Positions 35,921-42,085 of a stretch of DNA of 46,051 nucleotides are shown here, piece after piece (within the stretch, counting starts at the first letter, position 1; every line of letters starts with the position of its first letter). The notes under the pieces are model-generated. The model ran no database searches. It had not been told where the DNA came from and worked only from the letters and a program-made list of their open reading frames with translations. A program made the translations under genes and the position numbers. Origin of the DNA: DASWHR01 sp036398095 (GTDB lineage Bacteria; Actinomycetota; AC-67); contig DASWHR010000115.1 in assembly GCA_036398095.1 (NCBI GenBank), positions 1 to 46,051 on the forward strand. The letters are read 5' to 3'.

Positions 35921-35932
35921 CCCGGACCTCTT

Positions 35933-35976
35933 CCCAAAAGCCGAAGGGAGCCCAGTTCGTGTGCGACCAGGCTCCC
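35933..35976 (-). terminator. Terminator of the tRNA-Asp/tRNA-Phe unit
   Basis: On the minus strand GGGAGCC (35976-35970) pairs with GGCTCCC (35952-35946), followed by TTCGGCTTTTGGG. It lies 7 bases beyond the 3' end of tRNA-Phe. Confidence 0.7.
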
Positions 35977-35982
35977 GACGAG

Positions 35983-36055
35983 TGGCCAGGGGCAGAATCG
36001 AACTGCCGACACCGGCATTTTCAGTGCCGTGCTCTGCCAACTGAGCTACCTGGCC
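35983..36055 (-). tRNA. tRNA-Phe (GAA)
   Basis: 73-base cloverleaf. Acceptor GGCCAGG pairs with CCTGGCC, discriminator A. The D arm is GCTC/GAGC. Anticodon stem CGGCA/TGCCG with loop CTGAAAA gives anticodon GAA. The T arm is GGCAG-TTCGATT-CTGCC. CCA is not encoded. It lies 68 bases after tRNA-Asp in the same direction. Confidence 0.97.
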
Positions 36056-36123
36056 CGGCAAACCGGCCACACTGCCGGCCCGTTTCATTGCGACGGCCCC
36101 GGGATGAACCGGGGCCGATGTCG

Positions 36124-36198
36124 CGCCCGCGACCGGACTTGAACCGGCGACCTTCACCTTGACAGGGTGACGAGCACTCCAATCTGCTCCACGCGGGC
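36124..36198 (-). tRNA. tRNA-Asp (GTC)
   Basis: 75-base cloverleaf. Acceptor GCCCGCG pairs with CGCGGGC, discriminator G. D stem GAGC/GCTC. Anticodon stem TCACC/GGTGA with loop CTGTCAA gives anticodon GTC. T arm GCCGG-TTCAAGT-CCGGT. CCA is not encoded. Confidence 0.97.
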
Positions 36199-36267
36199 GT
36201 GGGAGAGGCAGTGTACTCGACGGCCGCGCCCGGCGGCAGCCCGGAAATCGGAACCCCCTGGAACCAG

Positions 36268-37116
36268 TTAGCGACCGACGCGAGCGAGGCCGGGTGCGCG
36301 GCCCGCGGGCCGGAGGATGTGGCGACCGTCCAGCGGCGGCCGATCCGGCACCGGATCCTGCTGGTCGCGCACGAGGAGGGGGTCCACGGGCGCGTCGGCG
36401 AACGGCCGTGTCCGACCCCACTCCTCGGCGCGTCGAAGGATCGTCCGGGCGATGTCGATGTCGTAGCGCGAAACCGGATCGGTGCGATGAATCGCGGATC
36501 CGAACTCGGCCTGCCCGAGCGCGTCGAGACCGGCGACCTCAAGGGAATCAATGAGCAACCCGGCGTCGACGGCTTCGCCCGCGACGAACGCGAGGCGGCG
36601 GAGCAGGGCAACGCGAGCTGCGCCCTCGCGCGAGAACGGCTGCGCGAAGTCGACCAGCCGCGGAAAATGAGCCGCGAGCAGGGGACGCGCCAAACCGTGA
36701 TCGGCGGCGCGTCCCCCGCTCTTGGGGGAGATCTTCGACGATGCGAAACCTTTGACCATCAGCAGCGAATCCTCGAGCAGGAGGGGAGCGAGCATTCGCA
36801 CCACGAAACGCGGGGAGAAGTTGCGCATGCCGCCATCGAGCCAAACCGCGATCTGCGCCGGTGTTGCGGCGATGGACCGCCAGAGCGCATCCCCCCGGCC
36901 ATCCGGCGTGTCGGCCACGACGAGGTCGTCGATCAGCGAAGCGCCGCGAACCAGCTCGGTTTCGATGGCCGCCCGAATGCCGTGGACCGTCGAGTCGCCG
37001 GGCCCGGCCGTGACGATGACGGCCACGCGTGCTTGCGTTGCGTCCTTGCGTGCGCGCATCGCGGTCACCGTCGGGACCGACTCGGCACCGTAGGTTCGCC
37101 GTTCGCTCCACGTCAT
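36268..37116 (-). CDS. GpgS-like glycosyltransferase (GT81 type) lacking the DxD motif
   Basis: 282-residue homologue of glucosyl-3-phosphoglycerate synthase, the enzyme that starts glucosylglycerate and methylglucose polysaccharide synthesis. Shared segments: GRGDALWRSIAAT (GpgS GKGEALWRS), ARPLLAAHFPRLVDFAQP and GLLIDSLEVAGLDALGQ, and H210 in the HR(N/T) motif. The metal-binding DSD of GpgS is replaced here by DGG (94-96), and the N-terminal UDP-binding region is poorly kept. Activity may be lost or changed. GGAGGGAG (37123-37130) precedes the ATG. Its start overlaps the zinc-ribbon gene stop in ATGA. Confidence 0.82.
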   Translation of the reverse strand: MTWSERRTYGAESVPTVTAMRARKDATQARVAVIVTAGPGDSTVHGIRAAIETELVRGASLIDDLVVADTPDGRGDALWRSIAATPAQIAVWLDGGMRNFSPRFVVRMLAPLLLEDSLLMVKGFASSKISPKSGGRAADHGLARPLLAAHFPRLVDFAQPFSREGAARVALLRRLAFVAGEAVDAGLLIDSLEVAGLDALGQAEFGSAIHRTDPVSRYDIDIARTILRRAEEWGRTRPFADAPVDPLLVRDQQDPVPDRPPLDGRHILRPAGRAPGLARVGR

Positions 37117-37316
37117 CGCGGGCTCCCTCCGACCTCGGCGCCGCAGCGCACGCACACGGCCCCGCCGGTCGTCGGGTCGACCAGCCGACCCTCGATCCCG
37201 GACGCCTCGTATCCGCAGTGCGGACAGGTCTGCGTGCGTGGCTCGGCCGGGGGCTCGGACGAGCCGGCCTGTTCGGAGAGCATGCGACGGCGGAGTCTCA
37301 CGCGTCCATGATCCAA
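37113..37316 (-). CDS. Small zinc-ribbon protein
   Basis: 67-residue protein with two CxxC knuckles, CPHCGYEASG (C31, C34) and CVRCGAEVGG (C55, C58), 20 residues apart: a rubredoxin-like zinc ribbon. The first 30 residues are basic and unstructured. It has no membrane segment. Its stop overlaps the GpgS-like start by 4 bases, so the two are probably made together, and it may be a partner or regulator of that enzyme (inference). It follows the GerMN lipoprotein by 60 bases. Confidence 0.72.
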   Translation of the reverse strand: MDHGRVRLRRRMLSEQAGSSEPPAEPRTQTCPHCGYEASGIEGRLVDPTTGGAVCVRCGAEVGGSPR

Positions 37317-37376
37317 TCGTCCGGTGGCGATCGGGTTGCGGCAAAGTTACGGTTCCGCGACGAACGCGAAGCGGCG

Positions 37377-37952
37377 CTACCCGGGCGAGGGAGCGAAACG
37401 GTCGTAGTCGGCGCGGGAGACGGGCCGGTCGACCGAGTGGCCGTCGTCGGTCGCAACCGAGATCTCGGACCCGTCCACGGCGAAACGGACCTCCTCGACC
37501 CCCGGGAGCTGCGTCAGCGTCCACACGACTTGCGCGATCCGAAGCGTGATCGCGTCCGGGTCGGCCGGTGCCTGAAATTCCGCGCTTAGGTCGGCGATCG
37601 CGACGCGGTTGCTTCCCACGATGATGTCGAGCAGGCGCGTCGATACGGGAAGGTTCGTGGTTAAGCCTCGTCCTGTCTCGCGCGGGTTGGGGCCGCCGAG
37701 CAGCGCGCGCATCGACGCCTCCGTCGGGGTGTCGCCGGCATCCGCGGTTCGAGTCACGGCGGACAGGCGTCCGTCTAGGACGAAGAACACCAGGATCCGG
37801 CCGACGGTGGACGTGACGTCGGGAACGGGGTCCACGCGGGTGAGTGGGAAGGGGACATCGTCGGCGGGGATCTCAACCGGCCCCGACAGTCCGCCGCACG
37901 CGACGGCGAGCGTCATCGCGGCGACGACCGATGAAAGGCGGTGAACGCTCAC
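37377..37952 (-). CDS. GerMN-domain lipoprotein, short LpqB-like
   Basis: 191-residue exported lipoprotein. The signal peptide ends at a lipobox-like TLAVAC, with Cys near residue 18. The remainder is a GerMN domain: RILVFFVLDGRLSAVTR, PTEASMRALLGGPNPRE, and VWTLTQLPGVEEVRFAVDG. In actinobacteria the gene after mtrB is lpqB, with a GerMN domain plus a large propeller; here only the GerMN part exists. It starts GTG at 37952 in a GTGA overlap with the kinase stop. It likely modulates the MtrB sensor (inferred from LpqB). Confidence 0.85.
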   Translation of the reverse strand: MSVHRLSSVVAAMTLAVACGGLSGPVEIPADDVPFPLTRVDPVPDVTSTVGRILVFFVLDGRLSAVTRTADAGDTPTEASMRALLGGPNPRETGRGLTTNLPVSTRLLDIIVGSNRVAIADLSAEFQAPADPDAITLRIAQVVWTLTQLPGVEEVRFAVDGSEISVATDDGHSVDRPVSRADYDRFAPSPG

Positions 37953-39340
37953 GGCCGCGTCTCCGGCTCGGGCGCGGTCTTCGGCAAGCGCACCGTGAAT
38001 GTCGTCCCGTCGCCCGGCATGCTTGCCACCGTGATCGCGCCGCCCAGCAGCCGCGCGTTTTCTTGCGCGATCGCCAGTCCCAGTCCGACGCCGCCACGCT
38101 CGCGCGAGCGGCTTCGATCGGGGCGATAGAAACGCGTGAAGAGCTTGTCGGCGTCGTCGGCGGCCACCCCCGGGCCGCGGTCCGAGACCGCGATCGTGCA
38201 CGACTCGGTTTCCGCATCGATCGCGAGTCGAACGTCGCGTCCTTCGCCGTGAGCGTATGCGTTGTCCACGAGGTTGCCCAGCACGCGCTCCAGCCGGGCT
38301 TTGTCGGTCTGAATCACGATGTCGTCGCCGGTCAATGTCGCGTCGTAGCGGCGGCGGTGAAGGAGCGCTTCCGCGAAGGCGCGCAGCCGGACCGGCTCGA
38401 CGCGAATCGCGGCGCGGCCGGCGTCGAGCTCGGAGATCTCGAGCAGCTCTTGCACGAGCTGGCTGAGCGCCGCCACATCCGCACGGATCAAGTCCAGCGC
38501 CTCGCGTCCTTCGGGCGGCAGCGAGGCGCGATGAGCAGCCAAGACTTCCCCCGAGGCATGCAGGGCCGCGAGCGGCGTACGCATCTCGTGCGAGGCCGCG
38601 GCGACGAAGTGGCGTTCGCGCTCGATCATGCCGCGAAGCGCTTCGGCCATCCGGTTGAACGACGTCGCGAGCTGGCCGACCTCGTCCTGGGAGGTCGGAA
38701 CGACCCGCGTCTCGAGCAATCCTTCGGCCATTCGTCGCGTCGCGTCGCTGACGGCGGCGAGCGGATGCATGATCCCGCTCGTAACTCGACGAGCGACGAG
38801 CGCGACGACCACCACGATCAGCAGGCCCGACACCGCCATCACTCGTCCCAGCAGCGACAGCGTCCGGTCGATGTCCTCCATCGGAAAGAACAAGTACAGA
38901 TCCATGCCGGCGGGAGGCAGGGGGCTGCCGAAGATGACGAGCCGGTCCATGCCGGGCAGGGCGGCGATCTGATATCCCAAGCGTTCGCGCGCCACGATCC
39001 GGCGCAGCTCTTCCGGGACCACGTCGGGTGTGAGCGACAGGCTCGTCGCGAACCACTCGTCCCCGCTGGTAACCATCGCATCGAAGCTCTGACGGATCTG
39101 AAGTCGCGTGACCAGATCGGCTGCGTCGGGATCGGTGCGGACGAACTCTCTGGCAAACAGCAGCGCGAAGACGGTCTGCCGGTTTGAGGATCGGATTCGC
39201 TGGCTCTCCATGAAGGAGCGCACGGTCAGCAGCGTCACCAGCGAGAGCGTGACCGCCAGGATCGCGGCCGTCGCCACGAACGCGATCGTCACCCGCAGAC
39301 GCAGGCTGCGCCGGCGCAGGAGAGCCAGCGGGGATCTCAC
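37949..39340 (-). CDS. mtrB: MtrB-like membrane histidine kinase
   Basis: 463-residue sensor kinase. Membrane helix 1 is about 14-40 (VTIAFVATAAILAVTLSLVT), then an extracytoplasmic domain of ~120 residues, helix 2 (VMAVSGLLIVVVVALVARRV), and HAMP. The HisKA domain carries H251 in ASHEMRTPLAALHA. ATP-site boxes: NLVDNAYAHG, SDRGPGV and GVGLGLAIAQE. The GTG at 39340 overlaps the regulator stop in GTGA. In mycobacteria and relatives MtrB signals cell division and wall status through MtrA. The name rests on cluster order plus architecture. Confidence 0.85.
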   Translation of the reverse strand: MRSPLALLRRRSLRLRVTIAFVATAAILAVTLSLVTLLTVRSFMESQRIRSSNRQTVFALLFAREFVRTDPDAADLVTRLQIRQSFDAMVTSGDEWFATSLSLTPDVVPEELRRIVARERLGYQIAALPGMDRLVIFGSPLPPAGMDLYLFFPMEDIDRTLSLLGRVMAVSGLLIVVVVALVARRVTSGIMHPLAAVSDATRRMAEGLLETRVVPTSQDEVGQLATSFNRMAEALRGMIERERHFVAAASHEMRTPLAALHASGEVLAAHRASLPPEGREALDLIRADVAALSQLVQELLEISELDAGRAAIRVEPVRLRAFAEALLHRRRYDATLTGDDIVIQTDKARLERVLGNLVDNAYAHGEGRDVRLAIDAETESCTIAVSDRGPGVAADDADKLFTRFYRPDRSRSRERGGVGLGLAIAQENARLLGGAITVASMPGDGTTFTVRLPKTAPEPETRP

Positions 39341-40020
39341 GGCTCGGACGAGAGCTTGTAGCCGAGCCCCCGAACCGTCTGCACCAGCGTCGGATGCGCG
39401 GCGTCGGATTCGATCTTCGATCGGAGGCGGCGCACGTGCGTGTCGACGAGCCGCGAATCGCCGAGATAGTCGTAGCCCCACACCTGCTCGAGCAGAACCT
39501 CGCGGGTGAAGATGACATCGGGGCGCGAGGCGAGCAGGCAAAGCAGCTTGAACTCGGTCTTGGTCAGCGGCACCCGTTCGCCCTCCTTCAGTACCAGACC
39601 GCTTTCCGGTTTGATCTCGAGCTCCCCGAAGCGCATTCGCCGCAGTGGAGCCTCGGATTGGACGCGTCGAAGCAACGCCCGAACGCGAGCGATTAGCTCG
39701 CGGGTTTCAAAAGGCTTGGTGACGTAGTCGTCTCCGCCGGACTCCAAACCGACTACGACGTCCACCGTGTCGGTCTTGGCCGAAAGGAAGATCACCGGCA
39801 TGTCGCTCGACTTGCGGATCTCGCGGCACAACTCGAAGCCGTCGCGGCGCGGCAGCATCACATCGAGGATCGCGAGATCCGGTTTGTCCTTTTCGAGGAT
39901 CCGGAGTGCTTCATCGGCATCTTCGGCCTCGAGCGTTCGCAAGCCCTCTTGTCCGAGCGCGAGGGCGATGCTCCGCCGCAGGCGGCGATCGTCGTCGACG
40001 AGCAGGATGGTGGCTTCCAC
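39337..40020 (-). CDS. mtrA: MtrA-like OmpR-family response regulator
   Basis: 227-residue regulator. The receiver domain has acidic residues in LLVDDDRR, the phospho-acceptor D53 in DLAILDVMLPRRDG, and the lysine in FLSAKTD. The winged-helix domain contains TKTEFKLLCLLASRP and the recognition segment GDSRLVDTHVRRLRSKIE. Length and sequence match MtrA. It starts with GTG at 40020; there is no ribosome-binding site, but TATGAT ends six bases upstream, so the message is probably leaderless. MtrA activates wall-hydrolase genes in relatives; an M23 peptidase lies nearby. Confidence 0.88.
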   Translation of the reverse strand: MEATILLVDDDRRLRRSIALALGQEGLRTLEAEDADEALRILEKDKPDLAILDVMLPRRDGFELCREIRKSSDMPVIFLSAKTDTVDVVVGLESGGDDYVTKPFETRELIARVRALLRRVQSEAPLRRMRFGELEIKPESGLVLKEGERVPLTKTEFKLLCLLASRPDVIFTREVLLEQVWGYDYLGDSRLVDTHVRRLRSKIESDAAHPTLVQTVRGLGYKLSSEP

Positions 40021-40026
40021 AGAGCA

Positions 40027-40032
40027 ATCATA
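40027..40032 (-). promoter_or_regulatory. Candidate -10 element (leaderless mtrA)
   Basis: TATGAT on the minus strand, 5 of 6 matches to TATAAT, ends six bases before the GTG at 40020. No ribosome-binding site intervenes. The -35 is poor. Confidence 0.5.
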
Positions 40033-40148
40033 CGGAGGCTTCGGGGAATCGCCGGAGGACCGTCACCAAACCGTAACGAACCTGTCGACAATTGGCCACA
40101 CGAGCGCGGTAGGTTCGGATCTGCCCCGATGAAGCGGGAGGAGAAACC

Positions 40149-40403
40149 GTGAATCACACCTACATGCTCGTCGAAGTGGGGCCCGGCTCGATCGACCGGG
40201 TTCTGAGCGAGCTTGCCCGGCTTCCCGGGGTCGCCGAAACCACGTGTGTGGTCGGCGGATTCGATCTGATCATCCGAGCGGAGGTGGCCGACGAGGCGCT
40301 CGTCGCGTCGATGTGCGAGCAGATCGCCTCGATGGACGGCGTCACGCGAGCGTTGCCCTGCGAAGTTCGCCGCGATCCGGTCGGCGCGGCCTCCGCTCGC
40401 TAA
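40149..40403 (+). CDS. Stand-alone Lrp/AsnC ligand-binding (RAM) domain protein
   Basis: 84-residue alpha/beta protein equal to the effector-binding half of Lrp/AsnC regulators, with no DNA-binding half. Landmarks: TYMLVEVGPGSIDRVLSEL, PGVAETTCVVGGFDLIIR and SMDGVTRALPCEV. Such proteins form rings that bind amino acids; the role here is unknown. It starts with GTG behind GGGAGGAG (40136-40143). It is divergent from mtrA (128 bases between starts) and followed by a very strong hairpin. Confidence 0.88.
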   Translation: MNHTYMLVEVGPGSIDRVLSELARLPGVAETTCVVGGFDLIIRAEVADEALVASMCEQIASMDGVTRALPCEVRRDPVGAASAR

Positions 40404-40425
40404 GCACCGCTCCTCGCTTCACCTG

Positions 40426-40468
40426 CGCCCCGCGCCCGGGCCCCGGAAGGCCCGGGCGCGGAGGCGCC
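40426..40468 (+). terminator. Very strong hairpin after the RAM-domain gene
   Basis: A perfect 13-bp stem, CCGCGCCCGGGCC (40431-40443) with its complement (40450-40462), is extended by GCGCC/GGCGC across one bulged base. The loop is CCGGAA. No U-tract follows. It is a likely actinobacterial-type terminator. Confidence 0.65.
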
Positions 40469-40598
40469 CAAGCTCCCGCCGTTCGCGTGAAGTCGTTCAC
40501 CGATAAGTACCTGCTCCTCATACACGAGTTCGTGAAGCGGCTGCGAAATCGTTACGACGCCGAAGGTCGTCGCGCTAGCTCTTGCCGGATTAGAAATG

Positions 40599-40616
40599 TG
40601 CTTGTTTAAGCAAGCA
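40599..40616. promoter_or_regulatory. AT-rich inverted repeat upstream of M23 peptidase
   Basis: TGCTTG (40599-40604) and CAAGCA (40611-40616) flank TTTAAG. It lies just upstream of the candidate -35 for the M23 gene, where an activator or repressor could bind. The binding protein is unknown. Confidence 0.35.
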
Positions 40617-40622
40617 TCCGCG

Positions 40623-40652
40623 TTGACGGTGTTTGCTTCTGCCTGGCAGCAT
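40623..40652 (+). promoter_or_regulatory. Candidate promoter of M23 peptidase gene
   Basis: TTGACG (40623-40628) and CAGCAT (40647-40652) with an 18-base spacer. The -10 ends 11 bases before the ATG at 40664, which has no ribosome-binding site, so the message may be leaderless or nearly so. Confidence 0.4.
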
Positions 40653-40663
40653 CGGTCGATCTG

Positions 40664-42073
40664 ATGCTGCGCTTCCCTGTTCTTGCCGCCTCGCTGCTCG
40701 TCGTCACGCTCGCCGCGCCGTCGGCGCGCGCTGCCGAGGCTTCGCCGCCGTCCCCATCGCCGAGTCCTTCCGTATCCGAGTCGGAAACGCCTGCGCCGGG
40801 GCCGTCCGCGGATGCCTCGCCATCGAACACGCCCGCGACCAAGCCCAGCCCGTCCGCCTCTTCCACCGCGAGTCCCGCTCGATCGCCCCTGCCGGCGGTG
40901 AGCCCGTCGCCGTCGCCTTCGGGGCCGACCGAAGATGACCTGGCCGCTCTCGCCCTCATCGAAGAGATGGCCGAACTGGTTCCGGGCGCGGCCGTCGAAG
41001 GCGACACGCCGACGCAGCGTCTTCACGCTGCAATCGAGGCGCTGCGCGCGCGGTTGGTCGAGGTGGGGCATCGCCTCGCGCGGTGGATGGCCGAGGAGCA
41101 AGTTTCGGCCGCGCGTCTTGCCACCGCCGAAGCGCGCACCAAGGACGCGCGCATGGCGGTGGAGGCGGCCGAGAGGGCGATGCGCGAGAAAGCAGGCGAT
41201 CTCTATATGACGCCTGCTTGGAACGAGGCGATCGTGTTCGTGGCCGGCAGCCTCGAGGACGCCGGCCGCGCACAGGGCTACATGGCCGCGCTGCTCGGCG
41301 AGCGAGTCGACGTCATCTTGGCGATGCGCGCGTCGAAGCTGCGCTGGGAGCGAGAGCGCGACGCGGCGGGGGGTGCATCGGCGGCGCTTGCTCAGGCCGG
41401 CAGTCGCATTCGGCAAGAACATGCAGTGCTGGACGTGCTCGACCGCAAGATGCACGCCCTGCTCGATCAGGTCGTGATTTCGTTCGGGAAGGGATCGGCC
41501 GCGTTCTCACGCATCATCGCGGCGGGGCAGTCGGGCCAGCGCGCGGCACCGGCGCTGAAGCGATTCGTGTTCGCTCCCGTCGAGGGCCGCGTGTCCTCAC
41601 CCTACGGTCCGCGCATCCATCCCATCTACGGGTATCGCTCGATGCATACCGGAACCGATCTCGCTGCACCGGCAGGCGCGCCGGTGATGGCGCCCCGCGA
41701 CGGCGTCGTGCTTGCCGCGGGCGACGCCGGACCGTTCGGGCTTTCGATCGTGATCGACCACGGCGAGCGAATCGCGACGGTCCTTTCGCATCTTTCCTCG
41801 GCGATCGTGGAGTCCGGAGATCGCGTTGGGGCCGGCGAGGCCGTCGGCTTGGTCGGCTGCACCGGTTGGTGCACCGGTCCGCACCTTCATTTCGAGGTTT
41901 GGTTCGAGTTGGCCGCGCAGGATCCGGCGGGATGGATCATTGCCGCGCCCGCCTCCGATGATGCGTCCACTCCGGCGCCGCCACCGACCGCGCCTGCTCC
42001 GCCCGCGGCGGCGGGTGGCGAAACGCTGGCCGGGCTGAGAAATCCGTTCGCGGATCTCTCAGCCCGGCCGTAG
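40664..42073 (+). CDS. Secreted M23 (LytM) peptidoglycan endopeptidase with coiled coil
   Basis: 469-residue exported protein. The signal peptide is about 1-23 (RFPVLAASLLVVTLAAPSAR). Next comes a Ser/Pro/Thr-rich spacer (~25-90), then a long coiled-coil region (~100-290) such as EQVSAARLATAEARTKDARM. The C-terminal M23 domain has zinc ligands in SMHTGTDLAAP (H328, D332) and PHLHFEVW (H407 catalytic, H409 ligand), so it looks active. The layout is EnvC/RipA-like: a coiled coil controlling a wall hydrolase. A Pro/Ala tail and a hairpin overlapping the last codons end the gene. Confidence 0.93.
   Translation: MLRFPVLAASLLVVTLAAPSARAAEASPPSPSPSPSVSESETPAPGPSADASPSNTPATKPSPSASSTASPARSPLPAVSPSPSPSGPTEDDLAALALIEEMAELVPGAAVEGDTPTQRLHAAIEALRARLVEVGHRLARWMAEEQVSAARLATAEARTKDARMAVEAAERAMREKAGDLYMTPAWNEAIVFVAGSLEDAGRAQGYMAALLGERVDVILAMRASKLRWERERDAAGGASAALAQAGSRIRQEHAVLDVLDRKMHALLDQVVISFGKGSAAFSRIIAAGQSGQRAAPALKRFVFAPVEGRVSSPYGPRIHPIYGYRSMHTGTDLAAPAGAPVMAPRDGVVLAAGDAGPFGLSIVIDHGERIATVLSHLSSAIVESGDRVGAGEAVGLVGCTGWCTGPHLHFEVWFELAAQDPAGWIIAAPASDDASTPAPPPTAPAPPAAAGGETLAGLRNPFADLSARP
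42028..42069. terminator. Bidirectional terminator-like hairpin at convergent gene ends
   Basis: GGCCGGGCTGAGA (42028-42040) pairs with TCTCAGCCCGGCC (42057-42069). Inside, ATCCG (42042-42046) pairs with CGGAT (42051-42055) around a TTCG tetraloop, with one A-C mismatch between stems. It overlaps the last 15 codons of the M23 gene and could stop transcription from both sides. Confidence 0.6.
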
Positions 42074-42085
42074 CGAACGGCGTGC

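Noticed and set aside
40463..40663. ydaO-type (c-di-AMP) riboswitch before the M23 peptidase
   Set aside because: Expected because such elements control wall hydrolases in actinobacteria, but none of the conserved core was seen.
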